Origin: Chondrus crispus
Lineage: Eukaryota; Rhodophyta; Florideophyceae; Gigartinales; Gigartinaceae
Assembly: GCF_000350225.1 (NCBI RefSeq)
Contig: NW_005179249.1
Span: 124,001 to 188,000, forward strand
Length of the DNA: 64,000 nt
Direction: 5' to 3'
Shown: one piece after another, positions 31,525 to 43,803 of the stretch
How the letters are laid out: every line of letters starts with the position of its first letter
Position numbering within the stretch: position 1 is the stretch's first letter
The notes under the pieces: generated by a model
What the model was told of the DNA's origin: nothing
Database searches by the model: none
Seen by the model: the letters and a program-made list of their open reading frames with translations, nothing else
Made by a program: the position numbers and the translations under genes

Positions 31525-34500
31525 AGAGAAATTGCTTCCTCACATATAGTGCAAGCATGTCTCGATGGTCGATATACAAACGGGTATTGAGACGACCCTT
31601 CTCCACAGACAAGGACAGATCCCAAAGCACGACAAAGGACCGAAGTACTGTCAGTCCTCGGATAAAAGGAAAGTATGGCTTTAGACACAAATGATAATGG
31701 CAAACGATGCAACTGTAGAAGAAAAAAGGAAAGCATTGATTACGATACGATTAGGTCCGAACCGAACGATTTGTCCGTCAGGCTCTTGTCGTGAAACATT
31801 GGTTACTTTTTTATGGAGAAATTGCTCCTTGAACTATAAGACTACGTCTGCTGAAACAGTCAGAAAGCATACGAAATCAATATCTAATTCATGAAACAAA
31901 CGGAATTGGGAATAGGGTTCAGATGATGCGACCAAGTTGTAATTTGGAGGAAGTAGATTCATTTTATCAGCCAAAAACGGAGGCCACTTTCCGAAAGTAT
32001 AATATTAATCTACTTATACCAGCCAGCAAGACATGCGGAAATGAAGCAACATCGCGTGCTCATCTTGGGACGGACATGTCGTTTCCTCGGTAAGTTGCGA
32101 CGCGAAGAAGAACGTACTCGACCCTTGTGGATATAGTGAATACAACAATGCATCTCATCGTTTGAGAACCGACGGAACTTCCCCAGCACATAACGGGCGC
32201 TCGCCCTCTCGTCTATTACCTACTCAAGCAAGGCCGAAGACGGTGATATTTAGGTGTTGGGGATAGCTAATTGCCCTCTCAAAACCTCGATGCCAGCCCC
32301 GAATCGTACCATGGCGCACGGCTGCACGGCTATCTCGAACAATGTAATGATGAGCGCCAATGAACGGCATCAACACAACTGCTCTCGATCAACTAGATGC
32401 AATAATCTGTAATGCACAGACAAAGCGAAAGATATAAAGAGAGAAATGACACTAGCCAGAAACCTCTTGCTTCGCACACTGACCCCATTCACCGATTCTC
32501 CATTTGAGGTACCCCTGCCCAACCGCCAGGTTACGTGTGAGCGAGCAGAATCGCGCTTCCACCAGACGTTCAAATGTTGAGAGATGAAAATCTCCCGAAT
32601 ACGAGCAACGAGGAACCATTGAGCAGCAAGAGAATATGCTGGAGAAATCTAAAACTAGTGGTATCAACGACGTTTTCTCGCTCAACATTGGTGTCATTGT
32701 CCTGTGCCGAAAAGAACATAGCCTCCCTTGCCAAAGCAAGGCACCACGGCGCTTTCAATGGGCTTTCAATTCAAACCCCCTTGCCGCATACAAAAAGGCC
32801 GTGTCCTTAGTAAGGCAAACTTTCTCGGGTGTGTGTGAGGTGAGGGCGAGTGTAGGAGAGACTCAAGACCTTGGTCGTGTTTACTGAGGGGAGGAGCGAC
32901 GACGGTGTTAAGTACCGTGGGTGAGCTATGTACACGTGTAAGATACGACAGCGAGAGAGGGAATAACCTGATGACCAAAGTACATTCCTGGAAGGGGTGA
33001 AGGTCAGCAAAGGGCACGGATCACAGCGGAGTGCTCGTCCTGCCTGCGAACACGAAGATATCCTAACATTTTTTGAAGACTCTTTTTCTGCGGATTATGA
33101 GATGCAAACACGATCGAAACGATGCAAGGGTGCGTTTCCTTCTTTCAGTGGACGTTAGAGATGAAAATCAGTGTTGAAGGCAGCTCAACTGCCCGTCATC
33201 GTACATGCGCCATGTCGAAAAAAAAAGTTCCTTCTCACCCGACAGCACGACATAACAGCACGGCATGATCTCCGGTGAGTGGAATTTGCAGTATAAACAG
33301 TGGTTGCGGAAAATAGCTTGTTGTTGGGAACCGCCTGATGGACTGCCAGGCATGGCGGAGGGTGGTTTGCGGGTTAGGTAACAAGAAGGGATTGGTGAGA
33401 AAGTGACGCAGTTTGCGAAGCAGGGCACTCCCAGGTAGGAAGTACTATGGTGCAGCAAGGTAGCAAGAGGGGAACGTGAAGAGAGGAGGATGTTTATTTT
33501 TTCTAACATTCTGGGGGAAGTGGAGACTTTTGAAGAAACAGGTGGCAATGAGCAAGGGCAGACGGTGTGCGACAGACACAAGAAGCTAGGGTTGATTTCA
33601 GCGGAGATGGGAAGGGAGAGAAAGCCTTCTTATCAGGGATCTACTACCTCTGGTAACAGTGCCTTGATGCTTTGAAAACGGGCACTGCGGGGTGTTGAGC
33701 GTGCGTAGAGGCTTGCCACATTTGTGGACATGAAAGGGGGTATCCGACGGCATACTGTTGTATTCGGGTAAGCATAAGCGGCATTCGCTTTTTAGAGAGA
33801 AGCGAAAGAAATAAATGAGTTGGGTGACGAAGGTGAATGTCCCAGGCAGGGTCATTGATGAGATGTTGTACATGTGAGTAGGACAAGACGAGATTTTTGG
33901 TCTCACGGACCCCGATGTGAGAGGAATATGATAGTTTCACAGCAAAGAAGAACAAAAAACTTCTTGAAGGAAATGTGGTGGTGGTTCAGGAAAGCGATTA
34001 ATAGCAAGGTGCAATCACTCACGAGTTCTCTGTACTCACTCTCCCACTGTACTCGTACGCTTTATTACTCGTACTCGTCGTTTTTGTGTACACAAAAACA
34101 ACGAGTCCAGGTACGGCACGTACAGTAGTTGAAGTGATAGGAAGGAAATCTAGGCGCAGCACCTTACTTTTCACTCGAGCAAAGTTCAATTGATACAGTC
34201 GCAAAACAAACCTCAACTCGATGTAAACGTTACCAAGACCCATCTCGAAAAGCCTATTTATGTGACCAGGATTGTAAAAGATATGAGCAATCAAGAGGAG
34301 TGGGGATGGAGGCTAGTGTCGATCGTAGATCAGGGATGAAGAGAGGAACGCACAGAACAAGAAAGAAAACGTGCACCAACCTGGTTTACCTAGGACATAG
34401 AAGAAACCATTCTCTTGATCTTTTTAAGTGTCTGATCTAACGGTTCTTGTTTCTGCTTCTTATCGTCTATATAGTAGTGTTTGTGAGAGGCACAGGACGA

Positions 34501-34952
34501 GATGTATCGACATCATAAAAAGAATCTAGAAACACGAACGCATAATTTTCATGTCTCAGCTGCAGTCATGTCGAACCTACAGTCGCATTTTGATACTGTT
34601 AATCTGCACGCATGGAACCAACGAAGGAAATGGATATGATAAATCAGGCTTGCGATTCTCGAAATGGGAATCTGAAATTCAGGGTTGATATCGCATACAT
34701 GGCATATGCGACAAATACAGTATCATGTCAGCGGCCATCGTTTTTGCTTTATCGAGAGGCACCTAGCTGGAGCATTAGGAATGAAGTAGCTCTGCATTAG
34801 CGATATAAGTAGATACGTTTGCGGATAGATATCAACAGTAACCAACAACGAACAAAAGAACAGAACAACACAGTGCTTTAATTGCACAACCAAAATCCTA
34901 GTGCAACTATTCCGGCATAGTCGAAGGCTCGAGAGGGCGTCAAGCATTGACA
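31525..34952. other. Intergenic stretch without a supported gene
   Basis: Only short ORFs without motifs. 32862-32962 resembles 41892-42000 (GAGAGACTCAAGACCTT, GGTGTTAAGTACCGT, ATGTACACGTGTAA), a piece of Copia 3' sequence. An inverted repeat is at 34073-34106. Confidence 0.5.
34073..34106. repeat. 34-bp inverted repeat without spacer
   Basis: Two 17-bp arms, ACTCGTCGTTTTTGTGT and its reverse complement with one mismatch; the central 18 bp (TTTTTGTGTACACAAAAA) are perfect. Confidence 0.85.
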
Positions 34953-34957
34953 CCCGA

Positions 34958-35452
34958 TGATGTCGGACTAAAACTATATTGACTGCAGGACAACGTCTGA
35001 GAAGCTGAAGGAAGAGAGAGACGGCGGGAGGGGTTGGCGGTGACTGCGAGGCTCTGATGGAAAAAAAGAGGTTTACTTTACTGTAGCGTCTACCCTCCGT
35101 AGCGCCTACACTGCGGACTTGTCGTCGCAGTGCAGAAGCTATGTGGGTGGTATGTAAAAACGCTGGCCTCCAGCTCTAGGGTGTCGTCCGCGGCTTGTGC
35201 GTTTAAGTACCATCCTAACTCACACCGCCCCGCACCCGGCCCATTGCGCCCCTTCGTCTAGCCCGCAACGGTCGTGTACGAAATGACACGGCCGCAGATA
35301 TACGGCAAGAAATAATTTGGAGGAATTTTTCCTCCGCCGTGTGGGCTTCAATTCTCCTTTCTGCATTTCGCTCACTGTCTGCTCAGAACTTCCCAGCGAG
35401 TTCCATGCCCCTTCGCCGGTGCTCGACCGTGGTGTGCATTTGCTCACCAACA
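34958..35452 (-). repeat. Copia-4 3' LTR
   Basis: 495 bp; minus strand starts TGTTGGTGAGCAAATGC at 35452 and ends CGACATCA at 34958. Confidence 0.95.
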
Positions 35453-35660
35453 CACCCAATTGTTTTCATGGCCGAGCTGGGAAGGTACCGCGGGGGCTTT
35501 GTCCAAGTCTGAGAACTTTTTTCTAGTCTTAATCGTCAAAAAAACACATATTTGATAAAAACGTGCATAACATGAAGTGTACGGTAGGTCCGATCTTTCG
35601 AGGGCAGAGACAAGCGCCACTTCTTACGCTTGCACCTACGATTTTAGGTCTGTGGAAATC

Positions 35661-38600
35661 TTATACCGGACTGTCTGGGCCTCGCGTGTTGCTTCTCATC
35701 ACCCACTGCGTGGCCTGAACTGTCATTACACCCTTCATCAAGTCCAGTAGAGATCCACTCTGCACAATCTTCGTCATTGCATCGGCGGGGTTCGATGCGC
35801 CTGAAACGTGCGCAATCCCGTCGATGTCCCAGCATTGATAGGCCTGGCGAATTGTGGTCATATCGATCATCAGTCTCCTTTCTGCGCTATAGCTGTTGCG
35901 CGTAACCATGTCGAATAGGCCGCGAGAGTCCGTCATCATATACAGCGGGATACGTTACTTCATGATCGACTGTAAATCGTGCTTCAGGATGATGCCTGCG
36001 TCAAAGCCTGCGCTGAACGCCATGATTTCTCCAGCGAGGGACGAGTGAGTTACCCGCCTGCATTTTCGACTGCTGTATTCGATAAGATTAGCATTCCCGT
36101 TCGCGTCCGTGATGGCCACAACATAGCCGATCTGTGAAGAGAAGTCGGTATTATTAGCGAGGGCCGCATCGGTCAGCACAATAATCGAAGCTGCGTCCTT
36201 GTCCAAAGGTGGTACTTCGATCCCCAACTCCGCGGCCTTTCGGACGTGGCTGATGATCTTGTTGGCTGATTTCACGCTATCAGCTGTGAAGGTTCCTTCC
36301 GTCACCTGCGCCAATTTCGCTACGGCGCAACTGATGTCCGGGCGGGTATTCGTCAACCAAGCAAGCTTTGCTCGAACAGAACGGAGGTCTTGAAACGTTG
36401 ACCCAAGATCCATAGTCTGAAGCTTCCTAGCGTAATCACACTGCGACAGCCTGAATCCGCCCTCATGGTTCTTTACCACTTGTACGCCAGCGAAGATGAT
36501 GTATTCTCTCTGCCTTTCCTTGCATTTGAACATCGCGACAGTCTTACTTGTATGGTCGTAAAAGCTTTGGGTCCCCGCCTGCAGCGTATCGTCTACTATG
36601 ATGCCGGATAGGCCGGAGAGCTCCTCACGCTCTCTGCGATAGTACAGGCTGAGGTCTCCGCAAGTAGGTCGCATCCCAAGATCTTGAACGTGATGTCGGG
36701 CATTCGTAGTACCCCAATAATCGCCGCTGTCGGCTAAGCCGTACAATGGCTTAATCAACCTGAGGAGCCTTCCCTTCTTCAAGTGAAGCTCGGCGGGTGG
36801 CCTGAGGTACACCTTACGTAAGAGGGGGCTCTCGCTCTGCAGGTAGGCTTGGGTTATATCATGAGCCCACACGTCGAACCCAAACATACCTGCCAAAGAC
36901 ACAATGATTCTTATCGAGCGTTGGTGCAAAGTAGTGGAGTCATGGACCACGTTGAATTTTTCTCGGTCGGTGTGACCCTGGACCACCAACCTCGCCTTCG
37001 CCAGTTCCTGCGCCGTGGCGGAGTGCTTAATTGTGAGGGTAAATCTCGAGCCCATCACATTAGCATCCCTTGGTACTTTTCGCTCATCCACTTCTTCCCA
37101 CGTTCCCATTTCTTCTAGCCCCTCGACTTCTTTGCGGCGGGCATCTTCGAACCGGGCTTCTCTACCGCGGGCGTCACCGGGCGGCAGGACTTCAGTTAGA
37201 AATATTGGCTCGTCGTCTGTCGAGTCGCACCCGCTGTGGAACTCTTCGCCAGCGCGTTCCTCCCTCTCATCGTCCTCCGGGTAGTAATCCGGATGGCTTC
37301 CAGGGTCATCCGGTTCTGATCCCGACTCGCTGAGCTCCGATTCAATATCTGGGAATGCATTACTGTCCAGGTTGTCAGGTTCCCCCTCCTCGGGGTTTTG
37401 TGCCTGTACGTCTTCCACGGTGTACAATTTGACAGCGCTGGCATTGTACTCCCTTGCCATCCCGCGGTCGTCGGAAACCGTAATTACCTTTCCCTCGATC
37501 TTAATCACCTGGAACGGCCCATTCCAAGAGCTATTGCTGGCCTTTCCCTTCTTACGCCAGACTAGGACGGGGTCTCCTTCCGTCAAGATTGAGTGAGTGG
37601 CTTTTGGTAGCCTAGAGCGTAGTACTGTCTTCAGACGAAGTCTTGCGGTTATCGATTCCATCTCATCTCGTGCGGTCTGCATCATCGAGAGACGAACTGC
37701 CTGCTCGGTTAGTTTACTGGTTGCTGCTGAGACCCTCGGGATAACTCCTAAGACGAGTAGGCTAGGAACGAGCCCTTCGGGCCCCAAAGTGTCGTTCATT
37801 GCCTTGTTGGCGAGAGCCAAAGTGATCTCCTTGGGGTGTCGGGGGTGCTCCATCTCGATCTTCTTGTAGATGCGTCTCAGAGGGTCGTGGTATCTCTCTC
37901 CAACTCCCATTGAGTTACTGCTTTCCACCGGGACCACCTGTACTGCGACCCCGACCTGCGAGGTGCGGGCGTTCCACGACTTGCTAGTGAACACCGAACC
38001 TGCGTCGCTTCTGACCGAGTCTGGGTAGCCATTGTATGTGGCGACCCAACAGAGCAGGAAAGTTTGCCAAACTTGGTCCACTGATTCTCCGGGCAGAAAA
38101 CGCGCCGCCGAGTAGTGTGTGTCCTTGTCAACGACGTGCAGAAGAGGGCGCCTGTGTATCCACATCAGGTCTAATATCACTGTCCTGTTAAATACAATCC
38201 CCTCGTTGATCGAAGCCGTGAACCTTCGAGGCTTTGGGCTGTGGTACTGACAGACCTGGCAGCGTTCACTAATCTCTTTCAGCAGAGTCCTTACTTCCGG
38301 GGTAGCGTGTTTGGGTTCTGCGCGCTTGATCAAGTTGAGAAGTTTCTCTGCCGAAGGGTGATAGAATCCCTTGTGCATTTTTCGAAGTTCCGGCAGGGTG
38401 AACAAGATCTCGTTCCCCCATGCATAGAACATGTGTCCATCCAGGCGCTGGAGTGGTACACTCCATCCGATTCTGTCGTGAATGAGCAAGTTCTGAATGT
38501 TGTTCACGTATAGTTGGTATTCGTCCAGGGCGTCCAGTCCAATTAGCAGCGGTATATTTGCTCGGACGATGTCGACGGTTATCTGGATGTAAGAGTCTCC

Positions 38601-40835
38601 CGGGATCGGGAGCCTCACGTCTATCGTCCCTAAGCTCCGTTCCTTTGTCGCTCCAAACTTAAACACCTTCTTCGACGGCCTCGGCAAGAACCTGCAACCA
38701 ATGAAATCTGTGTATGCCTTGGCTTGGAGTAGCCCACACACCGATGAGGAAGCTCCGGTGTCGAGGCAGGCACCCCTGAACGAATGCGCTTGTATTTGCG
38801 TCGCAGCATGGATCGGCAAGACAGGGATTTTTTTCGGGACCGTGATGTGGTGGTCCGCCAAGAGTGGATCCTTCTGACTGAGTGCCATCGGGTGGGTACA
38901 ATTGACTTCGGCCACTTCTGGATTGGTATCTGGATCAGTATCGGCGGCCGTTGGTTCATGAATAAATTGAATCCCAAACTGGGCGGCGTATCCATCTTGC
39001 GCTCCGAGTTTTTCGTCATCTGGTACCCCTGACCGTGACTGCTCTCCTTCATCCGTACTTTCTGCAAGCTTTATGTCGCGGTCGTTGCTGCTATCGCTTC
39101 CTGTTCCACTCTGGGCTGGATCTTCCCCTAGTGCGTCCGCCCAGTTTTCGCCGTACTGGATGCATAGCTCGTCAATAACCTCGCTCATCTCTTCAAGTGT
39201 CGTTGTCTCGTGGATTGATTTGAGGGCTTTTTTCCCTTCGTCGCCGAAGCCGTTCTTCTTCTGGCATTTAGGGCAGTCCACTCGACGGTAGCCTCGTTCT
39301 CCGCAGCCATAACAGCTCCCTCTGAACTGGCTCTTTTCTCTCGGTACGTAGGGTTTATGCCTGGGGTTATACTTCCCATTTCCGTACATATCTCCGTAGT
39401 AGATGCCCTTTCCTAAAGACCGGTCTCCAACTCTGCTCCTGTACCTTCCCCGTTCGAGTTTCTCCCTGGCTTCACGACTGCGCTCCTCTTCTATCGCTTG
39501 GCTTCTGAGGGTCGAGTACAGTTTCGCAAAGTCCATTTCGTGTGCGCGGGCATTGGTTGGACGAGTCCACTTGTAGGACCTTACTGCGTTCTTCAGCCAT
39601 CGGATTTGGTCCTCGTCCGTTTGCCTCTCATGCGGCACCAAATTCACGTGCTTCACTATGGCATCGCGGACGGCCTTTAGTCCTAGGACGAGCGTCCCTT
39701 TTTCGCGGACCTGTTCGTACATCGATAAAGAGTCAAGATATTCAAGTGTGGCTTCCTGTGCCTCGCGGCCGTGGAATGTGCTCAGCATGAACTCATTCAC
39801 CTCTTCACAAGACTTGAAGTACTGTGGGTCCGGTTGGACCTTTCGCTTGTAATATGTGCGCGCCTGGCCGGCGAGAATGTTCTCGATGTTACGCAAAGCA
39901 GCGTGCTCTGGTACACCCCATTGTACTACACAGTTCATGTAAGTACTGTAGATGTCTTCCCAGTTCTCTCCGTCATCGCCCCCAAATTTGTCTGCACGGT
40001 CCTTAAAGCGTTGGGCGAGTTTGCTCAATACGGCTACAGCATGCGGGGATACGCCTTGTGGTCCTGGAATTTGACTACGGTGCACTCCGTGGTTCGCGTG
40101 TTCGTTACGACGATGCAGCGGGACGAACTCTCGTTCGCCGTCGGGTCTTCTGTTTGGTCCGGACGGTCTTGTCCGAAATGGCGCATGTCGAGTTTCTTCC
40201 GTTGCAGCGTTGGGAAATTCCGCCGTACCAAAAAATCGCCGTGGGGTTTGTACGGTCTCTGTTGTCGGCGGGGCCGGGACGCCAGTGCTAAGAACGTCTT
40301 CTGAAGTGCTTCGATCGGGCTCGCTTGGGGATGGTGTTGCTCTTGCGAAGTCCATCCTCCTGGTCGACAGCGTCTGGATTCCTTGCTCGACAATCTCCCG
40401 GGCGAGGTCGGCGGCGTCCTGGCGTGACTGGTCATCGTTGTAATAGAGAGCTAAGGCCTTCTTTATCTGAAGGCCCCTTCTTTTCTCTATGCCTCCCTGC
40501 CGTGCATGAATTAGGTCACGCATCTCTTTGTACATGCGAGGGGCAGAGCTGCCGTTGATGACTTCCCTAGCGAACAAGGTCTCGGGGGGGACGAGATCAG
40601 TGAAGCTTTCGCGAATGTCTGCTCCGTAGGTCCCTTGCTGGATGGTACTCTGCATCCATGTTAAGATGTAGACCTGTTTCGATGACGATTCATCGGGGCG
40701 CCAGGAAACGTCATCCGATCTCTCGTATAATGACCCCATTTGAGTGCCTGGAACGTGGGTCACCATGTCCTGATTCGGAGCTCCTTGAGCCCCGTTTCCC
40801 GGTGGTTCTGCGTGTGTCTCTCCATTTCCAGACAT
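35661..40835 (-). pseudogene. Copia-4 gag-pol polyprotein, one in-frame stop
   Basis: Probable start at ATG 40835 (MSGNGETHAEPP); the frame is open further up, but that part lies in the LTR. gag: capsid-like helices, then CYGCGERGYRRVDCPKC, a knuckle with Tyr for His (near 39300). Protease: GACLDTGASSSVCG (near 38760). Integrase: HKGFYHPSAEKL with CQVCQYH, VILDLMWIHRR (Asp), SVRSDAGSVF (Asp), MGVGERYHDPLRR (Glu). RT: RLVVQGHTDREKF, VWAHDITQAYLQSE, IKPLYGLADSG, SGIIVDDTLQAG (IVDD near 36595). RNase H: IIVLTDAALANN, HSSLAGEIMAF, then TAA at 35955-35957. The same frame continues (MMTDSRGLFDMV, HVSGASNPADAMTK) to 35661. One nonsense change away from a full-length protein of about 1,720 residues. 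Confidence 0.93.
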
Positions 40836-40880
40836 CGTATCCTGCTCGTAGTCCAAAATAGCCAGCTGACAATTCCGGAA

Positions 40881-41375
40881 TGATGTCGGACTAAAACTAT
40901 ATTGACTGCAGGACAACGTCTGAGAAGCTGAAGGAAGAGAGAGACTGCGGGAGGGGTTGGCGGTGACTGCGAGGCTCTGATGGAAAAAAAGAGGTTTACT
41001 TTACTGGAGCGTCTACCCTCCGTAGCGCCTACACTGCGGACTTGTCGTCGCAGTGCAGAAGCTATGTGGGTGGTATGTAAAAACGCTGGCCTCCAGCTCT
41101 AGGGTGTCGTCCGCGGCTTGTGCGTTTAAGTACCATCCTAACTCACACCGCCCCGCACCCGGCCCATTGCGCCCCTTCGTCTAGCCCGCAACGGTCGTGT
41201 ACGAAATGACACGGCCGCAGATATACGGCAAGAAATAATTTGGAGGAATTTTTCCTCCGCCGTGTGGGCTTCAATTCTCCTTTCTGCATTTCGCTCACTG
41301 TCTGCTCAGAACTTCCCAGCGAGTTCCATGCCCCTTCGCCGGTGCTCGACCGTGGTGTGCATTTGCTCACCAACA
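40881..41375 (-). repeat. Copia-4 5' LTR
   Basis: 495 bp partner of 34958-35452; CCCGA follows at 41376-41380. Confidence 0.95.
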
Positions 41376-41723
41376 CCCGAGCAGTGAGGAGACTGTTGAA
41401 ACACGCGGCGATATAGTTCGCGTTTGAATCTTAGAGCTTCGCGCACGGAATCGGTCTATCCAACTCGGCACCCCTGTCCCCGGGCAACGGTGACTTGATG
41501 CATCCGCTGCCCTTCGGTAGTCTACTTTTTTGCCGTACGCGGCCCGTTTGTGGACAAACCGGAGAGACCAACTCCTCCCGACAGTTCCCGTCGTACGCGG
41601 CACGCGCTCTCGGAAGGGTCGGCTTTTCAAGATCTGACCGACATTGAATTCAGACATATATTTACTTCGGTAATTATTTTACCATCGCAGAGAACAAATT
41701 GTTACGGTTTTGACAATACAAAA

Positions 41724-41860
41724 TGTTGGAACGGGAGACCCATGAGTCCTTTACATGTCGTCGTATTATTCTGATATATTTATACTGCACTACATGTGGT
41801 GTGAGGGGGTGACAGACGTGCGATCTGTTACAAAGGACATGCAGTGTACACTGGTAACAA
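41724..41860 (+). repeat. Copia-type LTR fragment related to 1660-1796
   Basis: Starts TGTTGGAACGGGAGACC; contains TATTTATACTGCACTACATGTG and ACAGACGTGCGATCTGT in the same order as the other copy. End not definable. Confidence 0.45.
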
Positions 41861-42038
41861 CTGTTCATTGGCAACGCACAAACTGGGATATGTCCTGTGG
41901 GAGAGACTCAAGACCTTAACGTCGTGATTACTGTGGCAGGAGCGACGGCGGTGTTAAGTACCGTCAAGGAGCTATGTACACGTGTAACTTTCGACAGGGA
42001 GTGGAGGAGAGGCGGTGGCAGCAACAAGCGGAGAAAAA

Positions 42039-42256
42039 TTAACATACAACAGTCGCCGCGCTTGGTGCTAGTGTGGCGGAGAGCCGGAGCATGGAGAGTT
42101 GGTGCGCAAAGATCGTCGGTTTGAGGCGTTTGGTGAGACAATCTGCAGGATTGTCTCGTGATGGTCTTTTTATGGGGGCCATGCGTCGGCGTAGGACTTT
42201 TTCGTTGACGTAGTGGTATTTCACGTCTACGTGCTTGGATTTGGGTGTTGGTTGTT
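42039..42256 (-). pseudogene. Copia-5 RNase H end, cut by a Gypsy LTR
   Basis: Minus-strand reading KSKHVDVKYHYVNEKVLRR and NPADCLTKRLKPTIFAHQL, which match the last block of Copia RNase H (TKHIDV.YH..., ADCLTK). The reading begins abruptly at 42256, exactly where the Gypsy LTR starts, so the rest of the gene was removed or displaced by that insertion. Confidence 0.8.
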
Positions 42257-43412
42257 TGTAGTGCAATGTGCCTAGCAGGCTGCCAACACAGTCCGACGGT
42301 CAAACAAGAAGAAAAACAGCAACAGAAACAACCACTGCCGATGGCACGCGCTACGAAGCGTTCGAGACTCCCTTTCTCCTTGTGTGGGCTTGTGGCCCAC
42401 AGTAGCTCAACTCCGACGGGGGGGAAGGAAACATGCCCGGCCCGGGAGGATAATGGTGGTAGAGACTTGTGAAGACTTGAGTGCTCGGCGAGTGCGGGCC
42501 GGGCTTGTCTACGAGAATGTAACCGCGGTTTGCTGGGTTGTAAGGCCAATGCTCGACAAGCGTCTTCAGCACCATGCGTATAATTCAAGGTGGCTTGTTC
42601 AGCAGTACCCGACGGGATCGTAACCGTGTAGCAACGCTACTACCGCCGTGTTGCCCGATGGCTAAAAAACCCCTCAACAGCGCGATCGCGATCGCGGTTG
42701 GTGGTACCAACTCTGTCTTATACAGTAAGACCTTCCACGGAGGCGTCGTTGCGACAGCCTTCCTACGGAAATTGAAACAGTAGCAGCGCTACACAACGTG
42801 TTGCCCGATGGCTAAAACACCTACACCGGATCGGTCGCAACCAATGCCGAAGGCACCAACAGATAGAAAAGGATAGAGGCAGAAATAGAAATGGATATGG
42901 AACAGAGATAGAAATAGGAATGGTAAAGGATAAGGAAAAGGAATGGGACCCCGAGCAATAGTGGATGTCGTTAGCAGCGTAGAAGTGAAGCACGTCGCTT
43001 GAACGGAAGCGGTCTTCGACGAAGGCGAGATCTAACTCCGGCAACTCGGGTTTGATTGGGAAATAAAGGAAAAAGGAAGGGGACCCCCGAGCGCTGAAGG
43101 ATGCCGTAGGCTTAGGTAAAAAGGAGCGTCTTGGTAGAGACGGACTTCGACCAAGGCGACATTCAACTCCGACAACTCGGGTCACCTTTACTCACTTGGG
43201 TTGGTAACTGGACTATGCTTTATAGCCCCGCCGGGCGAGTACAGTAGCTCCCGGCTCTAGATTCTAGATCTAATTTGTAAATAGAATTAAATAATTAAAA
43301 TAATCGTGCGCATCGTTGCACACGTGTGTCCTCCAGCCCGGACCACAGTATCCAATTTTTTCCGTTTCTCTCTTCCTTTCACCCCCCTACCCGAGACGGG
43401 CATTGCACTACA
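42257..43412 (-). repeat. Gypsy LTR (probable 3' LTR)
   Basis: Plus-strand ends TGTAGTGCAATGTGCC...GGGCATTGCACTACA, same family as 6670-7609 and 52573-53697 but clearly diverged. The minus strand has the purine tract AGAAGGGGGA just before the LTR start at 43412, which marks it as a 3' LTR with its body to the right. The flanks (TTGTT, TATCC) do not form a duplication. It contains two copies of a module (…GCTAC…TTGCCCGATGGC…) about 152 bp apart. Confidence 0.82.
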
Positions 43413-43582
43413 TATCCCCCTTCTGAGCGTCCTTGCTCACCGCCAACCCCTCGTATAATTTTCCGATTTTTTTCTCCTTCCACCTCGTGCGTCCATCCAT
43501 CGTCCTCATCCTTCGACCGAAGGTGTCCCCTTGCACTATCTAGTGCTACTTTCCCTCCTACCAGCGCGCGGGAACCCTTTTT

Positions 43583-43803
43583 NNNNNNNNNNNNNNNNNN
43601 NNNNNNNNNNNNNNNNNNNNNNNNNNNNNNNNNNNNNNNNNNNNNNNNNNNNNNNNNNNNNNNNNNNNNNNNNNNNNNNNNNNNNNNNNNNNNNNNNNNN
43701 NNNNNNNNNNNNNNNNNNNNNNNNNNNNNNNNNNNNNNNNNNNNNNNNNNNNNNNNNNNNNNNNNNNNNNNNNNNNNNNNNNNNNNNNNNNNNNNNNNNN
43801 NNN
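43583..43803. other. Assembly gap (221 N)
   Basis: Unknown bases. ORFs called across it are not real. Confidence 0.99.

Larger units (their letters stand above)
34958..41375 (-). mobile_element. Copia-4: young, nearly intact Copia element
   Basis: 6,418 bp. LTRs 34958-35452 and 40881-41375 (495 bp each, TGATG...CCAACA on the plus strand) differ at two positions that I can see. Perfect 5-bp duplication CCCGA at 34953-34957 and 41376-41380. One very long gag-pol frame on the minus strand, broken only by a TAA in RNase H. Its PBS region (minus TTCCGGAATTGTCAGC) does not match the initiator tRNA loop used by Copia-1 to -3, so it belongs to another lineage; Copia-6 is its relative. Confidence 0.95.

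Noticed and set aside
32370-33955. Several ORFs of 80-137 residues
   Set aside because: Short, overlapping on both strands, no motif, no promoter signals.
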